Below, one piece after another: positions 23,720 through 34,681 of a stretch of DNA of 64,000 bases (its first letter is position 1; every line of letters begins with the position of its first letter). The stretch comes from Moniliella sp. 'wahieum' (Eukaryota > Basidiomycota > Moniliellomycetes > Moniliellales > Moniliellaceae), in contig RSEE01000158.1 in assembly GCA_003971905.1 (NCBI GenBank), positions 1-64,000 of the forward strand, given 5' to 3'. The notes below the pieces were generated by a model, which was not told the DNA's origin, did not search any database, and saw only the letters and a list, made by a program, of their open reading frames with translations. The position numbers were made by a program, and so were the translations under genes.

Positions 23720-23815
23720 AAATGCACCACTCCTTTAACACATGGATCAAGGGGCTTTTACTTGATTTCCCCGCCGACCACATTGCCAAACCACAGCCTA
23801 GGAGGCGGACTATGC
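23720..23815 (+). rRNA. Degenerate 28S fragment (R1-site region)
   Basis: Contains aaaccacagcctagg preceded by a diverged atggatcaag...gatttccc stretch. It corresponds to the 28S segment just upstream of and across the R1 site, more decayed than the copy at 13.15 kb. It separates the 3' end of one decayed element from the 5' end of the next. Confidence 0.6.
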
Positions 23816-24945
23816 ATTCGCGGTGCTTTGGCTGCCCAAAAATGCAAGACGAGCAAGATGTGTATCCGCAGAACGTTCTGGACTGCGTGCGCTACTTTAG
23901 CTACGAAAGTGTCCAGTGCACTCTTGAATGGAGATGAAGCGGGCAATACAAAACTTGTTCCTTCTCCACGTTTCTACCGCCACCTTCTCCTCCGCCTTGC
24001 CCGCCGTCTGGAGGTCGTGGCGAATCATGTGGTCCCCTTCCGTGATGCGCGTGAACTAGGCCGGTGGGAACTAGCGTAACACCAACAGCTCAGGGCGCAC
24101 GCGCTACGCCAGGCAGTCGGTGCCGGCTGTGCTCAGCCCAGTCAGGCAGCCGAAGCGGACCACCCCAGCAGTTCCGATTCGGATCCATTCGAGTGGTGGA
24201 GTGCGCTGTGCTCACTCCGCTGGGCAGCGCAATGGTGCGGCGTCGGTTCAAACGAGGCGGCCGGTCGGTTGGGAAGAGCGTATTTAGATCATCCCGACGA
24301 TGACGCCGTGTTCAACCTGCTTGCCCTGCCGAATGCGGGCTTGCGGGGGGGCTCTTCGCCGCCGCGTTTGTGCCACCCTCAGGGCCTATCCGGAGGTGGC
24401 GTGGCCGCCAGCTATGGAGAAGGGCTCTGCAGAGCGCCAGCGTTCCGATGATTTGACCCGTGCACACCGCCAGGTCAAAGAGGGCATGCTGGGACGTGCG
24501 GCGCGTACGTTGCGTCCCCAGGATGCGGCGGTGGGGTTTGGGCCGGAAACGGTTGAGGCCCTGCGCGCGAAGCACTCTGCATGCCCGAAGAAACCCGCTG
24601 GCTGGTTGGTGGTTCGGCAAATGTCGGAGCGGGTCCCGCCTGGTTTAACGGGCGACACCGCAGCGGCGGACGCCGGCGAGCCCCCAATGGTTTTGGAGTT
24701 GGATGATAAGGGCATCTATCGCGCGGCAAGCAGCTTCTCCCGGGACGTGGGGGGAGGCGTGGGCGGATGGTCGGTGCCTCTTCTCCAGTTGGCTCTAAAG
24801 CACGATGACTTTAGAGCGGCTCTCAAATCCATGGCGTGTGCATGTTTCATGGGACGTGCCCGGGTGCTCAGCTGTTGTGCACCAGTAGGCTGACGGCACT
24901 TGCGAAGCCTGACGGTGGAGTGAGACCGATTGCCGGTGCCTTCCG
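23816..24945 (+). mobile_element. Decayed retroelement, 5' half up to the reverse transcriptase
   Basis: A degenerate knuckle region (about 23850-23930) is followed by the block matching intact codons around MVRRRFKEAAGRM and FNLLALP. A long readable stretch (24300-24893) ends in the RT start SFSRDVGGGVGGW and LTALAKPDGGVRPIA. At about 24945 similarity stops abruptly inside the reverse transcriptase where repeat X begins, and resumes at about 26705. This is the best-preserved older copy. Confidence 0.82.
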
Positions 24946-26704
24946 CACCTCACTCTGTCGCGCCGACCTCCATCTCTACGAAAGAAGATGGTGGTCGGCG
25001 CCACACGCCTGCTTCAGCAGCTGTGCGCCAGGTCTGCGTTCCAGCGAGCCGTGCCTGGCCACACGGCGAGTGCCTTGCCACCGTCAAGAGTGCACCCTGC
25101 TGCTGTGCAAGTCCGGAGGGCTACTGCTCATGACAGGGAAGGGGAGCTTGGTTGTGATATTTCGTGGCCGCAGCGATGAACGGTAGCAGCCCAAGTAGCA
25201 GCAATCGACTGCCTCTCCGCGAGACTCCCCGAAAGCGCTGCTCCCGTCCCGAGGTTACGTGCGTTTGCCGCCTCGCTTGGCGAGCACACGCAGTCGCAGT
25301 TCCTCCACATTGGCCGCCGCCACAGGGCTCAGTCTTAGCCCGCGCCGATTCTGGTCTGGCCTCGTCTGGGACAGCGTTTGCCTCTCTACCACCAACACGC
25401 TGGGGCTCTGCTACGCCTCGTATCCTTGCTGTCTCTAAGCTGCGCACCAACCCGGATGCGTGCTCACGAGAGGGCACGCTCCTCGGCTCCGCTTTTTGCT
25501 GTCCGTCCTTGTTCATGCAGCACCCGAACTAGCATCGAGAGGGTGGCTGGGTTCCCGAGGTTGACACGATGCGCAGTGGCGGAATGCAAATCAACCTGGA
25601 GGCGGCCCACCCATGGGGTGCCGCAACTTTGATGGTGGTGATGCCTGTACGCGTTTATGTACCCTTCTTCTAGAACCCCAGTTGCTGACATTTCACATTA
25701 GCTCGCCGCAACTCCAGAGGCACTGTGCGCCCACTCAAGCAGTCTTTATCTCGTCGCATCCACGTCCCCCCAACACATTGTGCAAGGCGCCAATTCAGGC
25801 AATATTGGCAAGGGCAGGGCACGCTTCCCGCTCCCTGCGGATACGCCGGGAGGGAGGCCTCTACGGCTGGCGAAGAGCAGATGCTACTCCATACTGCTCT
25901 GCTGTGCGGGACGGGTGCCCATAACAGGGCCCAGAACAGGTCCGGGGGGGCGCGGCTCTTCTTCATCCCCTCGATGGACCCCTAAAAAGGATGGAGATGG
26001 TGTTGGTGAGCCTCACTCTCGATTGGATATAACTGCCTCGCCCACCTAACCCGAGCTATGCCGAAGTGAATCCTCCACCTCGCCCTTTTTGTTCGCCGCT
26101 CGTAGCAGGGCTGTGGCCCCATTGCGCCTCCCTTTGTTCTCCCTTCCCCAATTCGCAGCCCGCACGTCTCCGCTGCCCCACAGATCGGCCAGATCCTCTC
26201 CCACCAGAGTGGCTGGGTGTTCCTCAACATGGAAACCGCATTGATCCCCACCCAAGACTTATCGAATGGGCCCGGCCTGGTTCCAGCAGCAGGCCCAAAC
26301 TCTTCTCACACGCACTCCCGGCGCAGACCGCAAAGACCTCCATGATGCACAATCTCTTCCACACGGCGAACGCGTTCCTCTCCTCAAGCTTGCTGCCGCC
26401 GACCGTCAGCGCCTTTCATACTAAAGACGAAACAATCATCCACACGGCCCTATTCAATACCGGGGTCATGATTATTTCTACTGTTTTACATGTACGACGA
26501 CGATCCCCACCCACACTTCCTCTGGTATGATATACTGACCGACGCGCTTGTGCAGGCCGGAACGTACAGGCACGGGTATGCAGACGGAGATGGATGGTCA
26601 AGAGTGTCCGAGCACTACGGCACGGACATGGGTCAAACCAGTGCCCGCTCTTCATTTACGTGGGAAATGTTAGTGGTCCGGCATCGCTTTACACTTGGCC
26701 ATCC
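24946..26704 (+). mobile_element. Repeat X+Z, copy 3, inserted inside a reverse transcriptase
   Basis: About 1.76 kb splits the reverse transcriptase right after GVRPIA, where the intact protein continues CGELLYRLLAK. The sequence is homologous to 20.7-22.4 kb. No terminal inverted repeats or flanking duplication were evident by eye. The internal GT...AG-like stretches (25640-25700 and 26530-26560) look like introns. The element type is unknown. Confidence 0.6.
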
Positions 26705-28075
26705 CTCAACATGATGACGCTGTGGAAGCTGCCCATATGCTTCCAAGGTCCGTCTCGTCTTGGAGCCAATATCCTACCACTGCATATCAGAGTAACCCCC
26801 CTCTTCTCCCAGATGGGACTCAAGTCCAAGGGAGAGTGGGACAGATGGTGCGTTGGCTGGGCACTTCGTTACAGAAGGCGATCGAGGCGAAGGGCCCGAG
26901 TGAACAAAAAATCGGTTCCAATGTGTAACGTGCCTCGACTTAAACACAGCGTGCAAGATGTGCAAGCGCAACGTGCCAAGATCGTGGGCTTCTGCATTGG
27001 GGATAGTATCACCTGACTGATGATCTTGCGAGTCAAGAATGTGGATCAAACCACTCGCTACCCTGCTTAAAACCCCTCCCGTTGCCCCATCGGTTGTTCA
27101 TTTTCGGTTCGTCTTTGCAGCAACTCCTCCGCCATCTGTTTCGCTCGAGGCGGAGAAACGAATCTGGCACTGGCCAAACTCCCCCTGGGTAGGTGAGCAG
27201 GAATGACACGAGGCAAGTCATCCCGGGCGATGATCGCGGCAATGTGGTCGATCAATGGTAGGACCAAGTTGTCATCCCGATGCTCGTCGGTTTGGGCAGA
27301 TCAGTCTTGCTCTCTCCTCTTGACTTTGCTCCACAGGCCAGGCATCGACTTGCACAGAGAGGTGAACCTATTGGCGGACGAGCTCTTCGGAGTCATGTAG
27401 GGGCATAAGAGCCTGCTCCTCGCACACGGCGCAAGGAAAAGACTGCGGTTTTTCTCGCCCGCCAGCATACGAAGCTATTGCCTCCCGTGATTACACCGCT
27501 GTGGCTCCTGACTGATCGAGAAAGCAGAAGTGCTCGATCAGAGCTGGAGGTCGGGGTGCCCTCTAATCCAGCACTCACTTTTCCTGGCCACGGGGCCATG
27601 ACTGAGTCGCAGGACATTCCGACCACTATGGTAGAGCACTTATCCAACAATCCGGAGCGAATTGGGCGCATCCACGCCACTGTCACCCGGGCTGAGATCA
27701 CGATGGTTAAGGCAGGCGCTCCAAAGAGCCCATCCATATTGAACGGCCTAACGCTTTGGTCATTCGGGGACAAGACGCGCGACGCCTATCCTACGTCGTG
27801 TCTGTCATCCACACGTTGCCGCCCACACTCGTTGTGCAAGAAGGAGATGATCACCTTGCTCGACGCGGAGGCCAAAGCAACGGACCAACGTACAATTTTA
27901 GTGTAACGGGTGTCTAACTCTGTTCCCTTGGTCTTCCTTCAGGGTGACTACGCCTGTGGTTAGTCCAGGGCTGATTTGGCACACTGCCAGTGGAGAGCAA
28001 GCGTTGGTTGTCATTCCTCATTTGCCTTGCCGCTCGGTCTCTTGCGCTGCGCGAGCAAAGGTATAAGGATCACTC
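26705..28075 (+). mobile_element. Decayed retroelement, 3' half, partner of 23816-24945
   Basis: Resumes at the MGLKSKGEW block and follows the same order as 22430-23715, with which it is clearly duplicated (offset about 4.3 kb). The endonuclease-side landmarks acattccgaccac and ggacaagacgcgcgacgcc are retained. Many frame breaks. Confidence 0.8.
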
Positions 28076-28079
28076 CATC

Positions 28080-28185
28080 CAAACGCACCACCCTGTAGGG
28101 CATGTATCAAGGCGCTTTTGCTTGATTTCCCTGCCGACCATGTTGTAAAAACCACAGCCTAGGAGCCAGACTAGTCATTCGCGGT
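28080..28185 (+). rRNA. Degenerate 28S fragment (R1-site region), third copy
   Basis: The words aaaccacagcctagg and cattcgcggtgctttggctg align with 23760-23840 and, more distantly, with the clearer copy at 13145-13224. Confidence 0.55.
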
Positions 28186-28310
28186 GCTTTGGCTGCTACA
28201 AGACGAGCAAGATGTGTATCCGCAGGAACGTTCTGGACTGCGCACTCTACTTTGGCCACGAATGTGTCCAAAGCACTCTGGTGTACGACTCCTCGAGTAG
28301 TATGGAAGCG
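28186..28310 (+). mobile_element. Decayed retroelement 5' end (knuckle region)
   Basis: Near-identical words to 23850-23940 (gacgagcaagatgtgtatcc, cgttctggactgcg), marking the start of a fourth old unit. Confidence 0.6.
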
Positions 28311-28980
28311 AGTTCAGTCAAATTAGTGTGATGGCCACTTTTTGCTCTGACATTTAGCGTAAGGAGGCTCGAGCCATCAACCCCGTCATCAGGACGGTAC
28401 CCGAAATGGTGAGGTCCGTTGCCGACCCCGTTCCCGTCACACGCCGATTGCCAAGCCAAAACTGGGCCGAAAGTAGCCAGCCAGCGTAGTGGGCCGGGCG
28501 CACCCCAAGACCTCGTGGGCTGGACGGGGAGAAGCCTTGTCTCGGTCGCCCTTGCTTGAGGGGTGATGGGCGGCTCTGGCTCGCGATGTGAGGGACGGCA
28601 CTCACGGGTTCCCTGCGGTTTTCTTCGTACGTTCATCCCCCAAACAGCCGGTCGGTATGGAATGCATGACAACCACACCCTACCCGACTGTTGTTCCTCT
28701 GGTCTACGCCAAGAGCGACGGGAACGAGGTAATGGTGCGTGGTGGGATGTTGATCCCGTCTGGGCGAGATGTGGATCGGATGCAGGACCAAACGCGCCAG
28801 TTGGCGGTGGCAAGAGAGCAGTCCGAGCGGTGCTTACCGAACCGGTTCGTTTGGGCGATGGAGGCGGCTGGGGTCACCGGTCACCGGTCACCGGTCACCG
28901 GTCACTGGAGCAGGATTGATTGCTCGATTGAATCTTGAAACGATCCTGTGGCGGGTGAACCAACAAGCCGCTGGCGCCTC
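28311..28980. other. Segment unique to the fourth decayed unit
   Basis: About 670 bp between knuckle remnant and RT-side remnant that has no counterpart in the third unit. It has overlapping open frames on both strands (an 83-codon minus frame at 28354-28605 and plus frames from 28563 and 28588 that overlap each other) but no recognised domain. It could be an insertion, or the original linker deleted elsewhere. Confidence 0.4.
28872..28905. repeat. Heptamer minisatellite (ggtcacc)n
   Basis: Almost five perfect tandem copies of ggtcacc, ending in a degenerate copy. Short local expansion. Confidence 0.9.
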
Positions 28981-29800
28981 CTGACACGGCCCAAGCTGAA
29001 CTGATTCCTTCTCCATCTTTCCACCACCTCCTTCTCATCCGCCTTGCCCACCGCCTGGAGATCGTGGCGAATCATGTGGCCTGCCGTGGGCGCGTGCTCG
29101 CGGCCGGTGGGAACTCGCGTAACCACCGACAGCCGCTACGCCAGGCAGTCGGGGCTCAGCCCAAACTTGCCACACGAAGCGGACAACCTAGCAGTCCGAT
29201 TCAGGCCCATTCGAGTGGTGGAGCGCGCAGCAGCCTCGCGGCCGGGCAGCACGATGGTGACCCAAACATGCGGCGTTCGCTTGGGAATTGCCTATCTAGA
29301 TCAACTCGACGATCGCGATGCGTTTAACACTGCTTCCTTGAGAAGGCGGGCTGGCAGGGAGGCTCCTCGGTCGACATTTGCGCCTCCCTCAGGACCGATA
29401 TCGAGGAGGCCTGGCCACAGCTATCGATGATTTGGCGCGTGCGCACCGCCATGTCAACCAGGTGTCCTAGGGTGGTCGGCGCCTACGCTGCGTCCCCAGG
29501 ACGCGGGGTTGGGTTGGGCCACAGGCGGCTCTGCGCCCTCGTTGCACGGGTTGCCGCTGCAGGACCGCTTTGTTGCGGGGGTCTCTGCAACAGAATATTC
29601 GGAATCTGCCCGTTCAATGAGGGCGGAGGATCTGGCGGACCAGCTCCAGCAGATGGACGAGTAGCTCTGGCATGATGTGAAGGTAATCCGGGAGGGGTGA
29701 TCCGAGAGTGCGAGGCTGGTCAGAGGTGGGACAAAGCTCTTTTCTCCTTGCCAGCCCATATGGGTGGCTTAGTCTTTCGGGTGCCAACAGTGGTGGTATT
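28981..29800 (+). mobile_element. Decayed retroelement, 5'-to-RT remnant
   Basis: Matches 23955-24500 in order (ccttctcc, ccgccttgcccaccg, ggcgaatcatgtgg, gagtggtggagcgcgc) and then pieces of the RT C-terminal side (ggttgccgctgcaggaccg, ggtgggacaaagctctttt). It is internally deleted and out of frame. Confidence 0.65.
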
Positions 29801-29879
29801 CCGGTTGTCTATTCAAGGCACTGGTAAGACGGGGTTGGATATAGCGCCTTCCATTGCAGTGGGCCTGCTGGATCCCTGA

Positions 29880-30650
29880 TGGACTGGACTCATATCACAC
29901 CTGTCCTCCGCGGTGGTGCTGCGGCCAAGATGGGGTTGGCGCTTCCATCAGGCACTCTGTGAAGCGGTGAGATATCTCGCGGTCCGCTTTTGGTTCCTGT
30001 TCGCATGCGACAAGCCTATGGCACCACCGCCTTCCTTTCGGCCATACGGCCGCCCGAAGGGCGAGACGTGCCAATGCAGTTTCCCTCTTTCTTCTATTAC
30101 ATCCACTTGTTAGTAATCATGGCGGAACACCAACCCTTGCTCTCCAGTGACGTACTGACCAGCGCGCTAAACAGGTACCAATACGTTAGGCGCAGGAGAA
30201 TAGCCGATGGATTAAGCAAGTGATCGCCTTGCTATACTCGAGACATTTCCTCCGCCAGCGGTCAAACATCCCTCCAGGCAATGATGAGCTCGAATGGTGG
30301 CGGGGCAGGTTGGACAGGACCCGCTGTCGACGATGACTAACCATTATGAAGGTGTAGATCGAATCTTGGCCAGCTTCTTCCATGACCTGGTGCCGAGATG
30401 AAGAAGGGATCGCTCACCTGCAGATCGCCTCGTTCAAGCCGACTAATGTGGCTCAGTCATGGGGTGTACGACCTGTGGATGAGAAAGAGTGCGGGTGCTG
30501 ACTGTCCCTCGTGATGTGTGCTCGCAGTGTCCGTCTCTCCGGACTTACCGACCTAGGATGGCGCTGGCGCGCTTAATTGGTGTTCATCTGCTCTACGATG
30601 GCCCAAGTTGCTGACATTTCGCATTGGGCGGTGCTGGCGCACACACTGTA
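29880..30650 (+). repeat. Dispersed repeat Y, copy 2
   Basis: Partner of 17800-18750. Its right end at about 30650 is also the right border of the repeat-rich subtelomeric zone. Confidence 0.6.
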
Positions 30651-30832
30651 AGCCAGGCGCCGGCGAACTGCAACCGGGCGCCGAAGCGGCTGACAGTGGT
30701 CCTGATCCAAAGTAAGTAGAAGGCCCCCAACGCCATTCCAAAGGCAGCGGCCGCGAGCCCATGGCCAAACCAAGTCATGCTGGACCGCCCCTCGGAGCGT
30801 GACGCGTAAGAAAGGGGAGAGACTATGACCAT
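30593..30832 (-). CDS. Possible small membrane protein (uncertain)
   Basis: A minus-strand frame of about 80 codons includes one convincing hydrophobic helix (GLAAAAFGMALGAFYLLWIR). I do not recognise the family. The 3' part overlaps the border of repeat Y, so the true end may be earlier or may involve an intron. It could equally be a chance frame in GC-rich DNA. Confidence 0.25.
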   Translation of the reverse strand: MVIVSPLSYASRSEGRSSMTWFGHGLAAAAFGMALGAFYLLWIRTTVSRFGARLQFAGAWLTVCAPAPPNAKCQQLGPS

Positions 30833-32444
30833 CTTGGCTCACCCAGTGCCTCGCAACACCTATCTTCCAACTCCAGTCAAGTGAATACATCGTCCACCTC
30901 ATCTCTTGCTTCCCCTCTCCTGGACCCTCCATTACCCTCCTTTTCCCCAAATCAGGTTCAGCCGGTGGGGGTCCAATGACACTTGGGGCACGCCGAGGAG
31001 TCTACATCATCCCAACTGCAACACGCATCACCTCCCTCATCTGCCACCGCGTTGCCTCCAGTACATTTCCTGCTACCCTGTTCTGACCACGACAGGTGAA
31101 CAAGAGTAAAGATACTGCATACGGATAGCCCCAGGCCCAAAACCGAAGGGAGAAGATTCGATTCGTGCCGCGTACGGTGGCAGGTGTGGTTGAAGTGGGA
31201 GTGGGAAAGTGGGGAAGGACCCAATACCCTCGACAAAACACCAAGCCAAACAAGGCCGAAACAAGGAACGCAACAAGGATCATGAGCCGTTGAAGTCGGG
31301 GCTTATTAGGGCATGTTGCCCCGTTGACGGCAAAGAACGAGCGCAGCACACGAGTCCGTTGGTGGGTGGCCGAAGGTGACCCGTGGCGGTGGGTAAGAGA
31401 ACAAGGAAAGAGGTGGAGAGGCAGTGGTTGGTGAAATGTCGTCCTAACCCGGTGCAGGGTTGGTGACTGGCGTGCCCGTCTCACTTTCGTTCTACCCCAG
31501 TCAACCTTCCATTTGTACCATCATCAGCTCGGGAACGACCACCGGTCCGCTCATCACCATCTTCCGCCTCTCGATGGCGACTGCCCCATTCACTTTCAGC
31601 TTTATGCACATCCGCATTGCCCCTGCCAGTTGACATGACTATCAAACGTCCAGGGCCAAAGCTTGCGATATTCGGTCTCCCCTCCTCTACTCCTGTGCAG
31701 GCCAGCTCTATGTGCCCTTCCCCGCGTCCCCTCCTGCCAATAGCTTGGAGTCACCATCCCACCTGCTGGGACCATCCACAACAATGCCTGTCAGCCGGCC
31801 ATCGCATACGTCGGGGAAGGTTGCTGGATGAAGCAGTCAGCGACATCGTGTCACTGTGCCGAGGACGATGGCGAGTGCGCTTTGAGTGGGAAATATGGGC
31901 AATCTGAGCAGTCAGGACATCCGTAACGCGTTGCAGGAGACTTGAAAAGTGTGATGATGTGGTTAGCACAGTTCCGGAAGCATGGGGCGTGAGTCTAGCA
32001 ATGTATTTTGATGGAGAAGGAAAGGCGGGGAAGGAGAAGGAGAAGAAGGAGGGACGAGATCAGTGGTGTCAGGGTAGGATGCAAGAGTGGAACGCAAAGC
32101 GGTTACTAAGAATGGTCCTCTTCGATGATTCGAATAATCTCATCTCCCACTCTTCTTGCGTCCCCATCTCCTTCGCAAACTAACAATGCGTCTCTCGCTG
32201 CAGGTTTCTCGACATAGCGATGACACTTTTAAACCTCAACTGAACCGATAATCTATCTCAGTGCTTTTCCAGAGAAGGAGCCGGCCGAACGGGTGATATG
32301 GCTCGCTGCGGCTGGTTCTTCATCGTCGCTTCTTCTCGCAGCTTGAATTAAATTATGGTAGTATCATCTTTCCCCATCTCTTTATCTCCTGGTGCTTAGC
32401 GACCACTCAACCACACGGGCGATGTGTGCCGCTAATTCCTTAGC
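30833..32444. other. Intergenic region left of pyruvate decarboxylase
   Basis: No recognised gene. Short frames on both strands (for example 31617-31907 plus and 31002-31484 minus) have no conserved motif. Pyrimidine-rich tracts and candidate splice sites (tcgctgcag near 32207) leave room for a small intron-containing gene that I cannot define. Confidence 0.5.
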
Positions 32445-34583
32445 TTACTCGGCGTTGAAGACGCGAGACATGGCGGCTTGGCGCTTGAGTGCAGGTGGGC
32501 AGTCGCCCCGGGGCAGGAACACCTCGATAACTGTACACTTTGCAGCACGGTTAAAAGCACGGTCATCGAGGAGGTGGTCAAGCTCCTTCTTTGTGTGGAG
32601 GGCATAGTATGCCGTTTGGCTGGGCTCGGGGTCGTTGGCATGCGACTGCACCTGTGGTCGCCCATCCGGGAGGCGCACTGAAGAAATCAAGCAAGAGCGA
32701 GTGGTTCCAAGGCGCAACGCTATAAGGTTAGAGATTGAGTAGGAAAAAAAACAGAAAGGGGGAAAGAGCGTGTGGTTAGTAGGTCTTATCAAGCAAGTCG
32801 CGCGCGAGGGGCATGCTCGTTGTACGACTCGTCTTCCCCAAGATTTGCCGTTCAATTTCGTATCCATCATTGTTGAGGATTGAAGATAAGAGGGGTCAAC
32901 CGTGACGGAGAACCGTACTTATTTCCTGCGCGTGAGTTGGAAGCGAACCGTCTCCGATGAACAGAATGGTGCGGCCCGGGCGGCTAGGGTCTTCTTTCTT
33001 CAGCTGCCGCAAGCCCAGTGCTGCGCCTAGCACTGCCCCTCCAGTGTAGCCAATGGACCCCCAAAGGACCTGCGAGAGCCAATGCACATTGGTCGGGAAC
33101 GTGACGTCCATTAACCAAAGACAGAGGTACCTGTCTCGCCCAGGATCACATCGCCTGTGCGGAAAAAATTCCCGACCCGAGGCCAAAGATAGGCTTGAGT
33201 AATAGGATCCTTCTCCTTGTAACCCTCTACGCCTCCAATGGACTCAAGTGCCGTAGCATCCAGCTCGTCCAGGTCTTCCTCTGGCGTGGGCAGTTGGTTG
33301 AGCAAAGCGGCGTAGGCGGGGGCAAGGATTGTCCGTGTCTGACCCCCCGCTCGGCCTGGCGTTCTTTGAGCCCCGCGGCAATCTTGGGGATGAGGTGCTT
33401 CATGCTAATTTCTTCAAAACGAGCAAACCCGATCTCGCAGTAGGTGCTGTGGAGTTCAATGGTGAGATTTGCGAGTCCGGAAGCTGAACGAGTTGGTGTT
33501 GTAATCCGAAAGGAGTGTACCGATGGAAATGACCAGATCCGCCTGATCCTCCACAATATCCTTGACCGTAGGGTGGGACGAAGATCCGTGGTACACGCCA
33601 CCAAAATGGGAGTTTTGCTCATCCAGTCCACCCTTTCCCATGGGTGGTGTGAAAAAGGCCAAGCCGCTTTCCTCCACCAACTCGCGCACCTCGCTTGCAA
33701 CATTGTGCCGGTTGGCGCATGCATCAACGATCAAGACGGGCAGGTTTGCAGAATTGATCACCGCAAGAATCTCTTCCAACACGCTCGCCTCCTTCTCCAG
33801 GTCGTTTGGGGGAGGTTCAGTGACCAAAGGTGTTTCCAACCGGAGAGCAGACTCGGCTGGCAGTTTGTAGTCCACCAGGTTGCTTGGAAGGGCAATGTAA
33901 ACGGGAAGCGAGCGCACCAAGCAGTGCTGCACCGTGGCATCGAACGCGCGCAGCAGCATCATCTCCCCCAACCAAGGTGTCGTCGGCGTCGGTACGCTGG
34001 ATCAAGCGTCCTTCGCGGTAGAGAATGTAAAAATCAAGCTGCTTGGAAGTGATTTGACGGGCCATGTTGAGGAACGCGTCAAACTTGTGATCGCCTATAT
34101 GCACATAAGTGCGCGAATATACACGTAAGTGCGCGAAAAGGATGCAATAGCGCTTGGTTAGTTACGACTCTTTTTTTGGAGGGACGATGATGAGGCAGGA
34201 AAGGGACACATCAACGTACCAAGTGTGTGGTGAAGTAGAAGACCCTCATCCTGAGCCTTTGGGAGAGGAGTACCGACAATGTGGATAACAGGCAAGCGTT
34301 CGGCCATGCTTCCTCCCAAGGCGTTGCAAGCACTCAGTTCTCCCACGCCAAATGTAGTGGTAATCACCGACGGACGGGGTTGGTCTTCTCCCAAAACGCG
34401 GGCCAAGCCGTCTGCTGAGTATCCTGCATTGAGCTCATTTGTGTTTCCCACCCACTGGAGCCCTCCCTCGCGAAAACGGGTGAGCAGCGCCAAATTGAAG
34501 TCGCCCGGCACTCCTTGGATGTAATTGACACCAAGCTGGCGCAAGCGCTCAATCATGTAACCGGCCAAGGTCAGATCAGACAT
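32445..34583 (-). CDS. PDC1: Pyruvate decarboxylase (ThDP-dependent)
   Basis: Converts pyruvate to acetaldehyde and CO2 in fermentation; cytosolic, needs thiamine diphosphate and Mg. From ATG 34583 the protein opens LAGYMIERLRQLGV and GVPGDFNL. It then has the catalytic NTNELNAGYSADGLAR region (ThDP glutamate) and LLLHHTLG just before intron 1 (gtacgttgat to atatag, about 34105-34222). Downstream are PVYIALPSNLVD, FFTPPMGKGGLDE, SIGTLLSDYNTNSFS, GETGTS, the ThDP motif start GDGS and LNNDGYEIE, ending CTVIEVFLPRGDCP and a stop at 32445. At least three introns are likely. Single-base gaps break the frame, for example the short G run after the NNDGYEIE block. Indolepyruvate decarboxylase is the main alternative within the same family. 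Confidence 0.9.
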
Positions 34584-34673
34584 GGTGACGAAAAGCGTTG
34601 TGTGTTGCGGATGGAGGTGGTTGTAAGGGGGACGATGAGATGAAGAGGACAGGGGAGGGGCGGTCCGAAGGCG

Positions 34674-34681
34674 TATATAAT
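34674..34681 (-). promoter_or_regulatory. Candidate TATA box of the pyruvate decarboxylase gene
   Basis: tatataat lies about 90 nt upstream of the PDC start codon, in a C/T-poor stretch of otherwise GC-rich DNA. It reads as a TATA element on either strand. Confidence 0.5.

Noticed and set aside
28354..28605. 83-codon minus-strand frame as a real gene
   Set aside because: It looks clean but has no recognised family, overlaps plus-strand frames of similar quality and lies in a repeat graveyard. Kept only as part of an unexplained segment.
28872..28905. CRISPR-like repeat
   Set aside because: It is a simple heptamer tandem with no spacers, in a eukaryotic genome.
13225..30650. Repeat-induced point mutation (RIP) as cause of the decay
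   Set aside because: Some C-to-T and G-to-A changes are visible, but gaps and rearrangements are just as common. I could not count mutation types or contexts by eye.
32445..34583. Pyruvate decarboxylase as a pseudogene
   Set aside because: The breaks are single-base gaps, one in a G-run, of the same type as in the essential eS24 gene. Conserved motifs and splice sites are intact.
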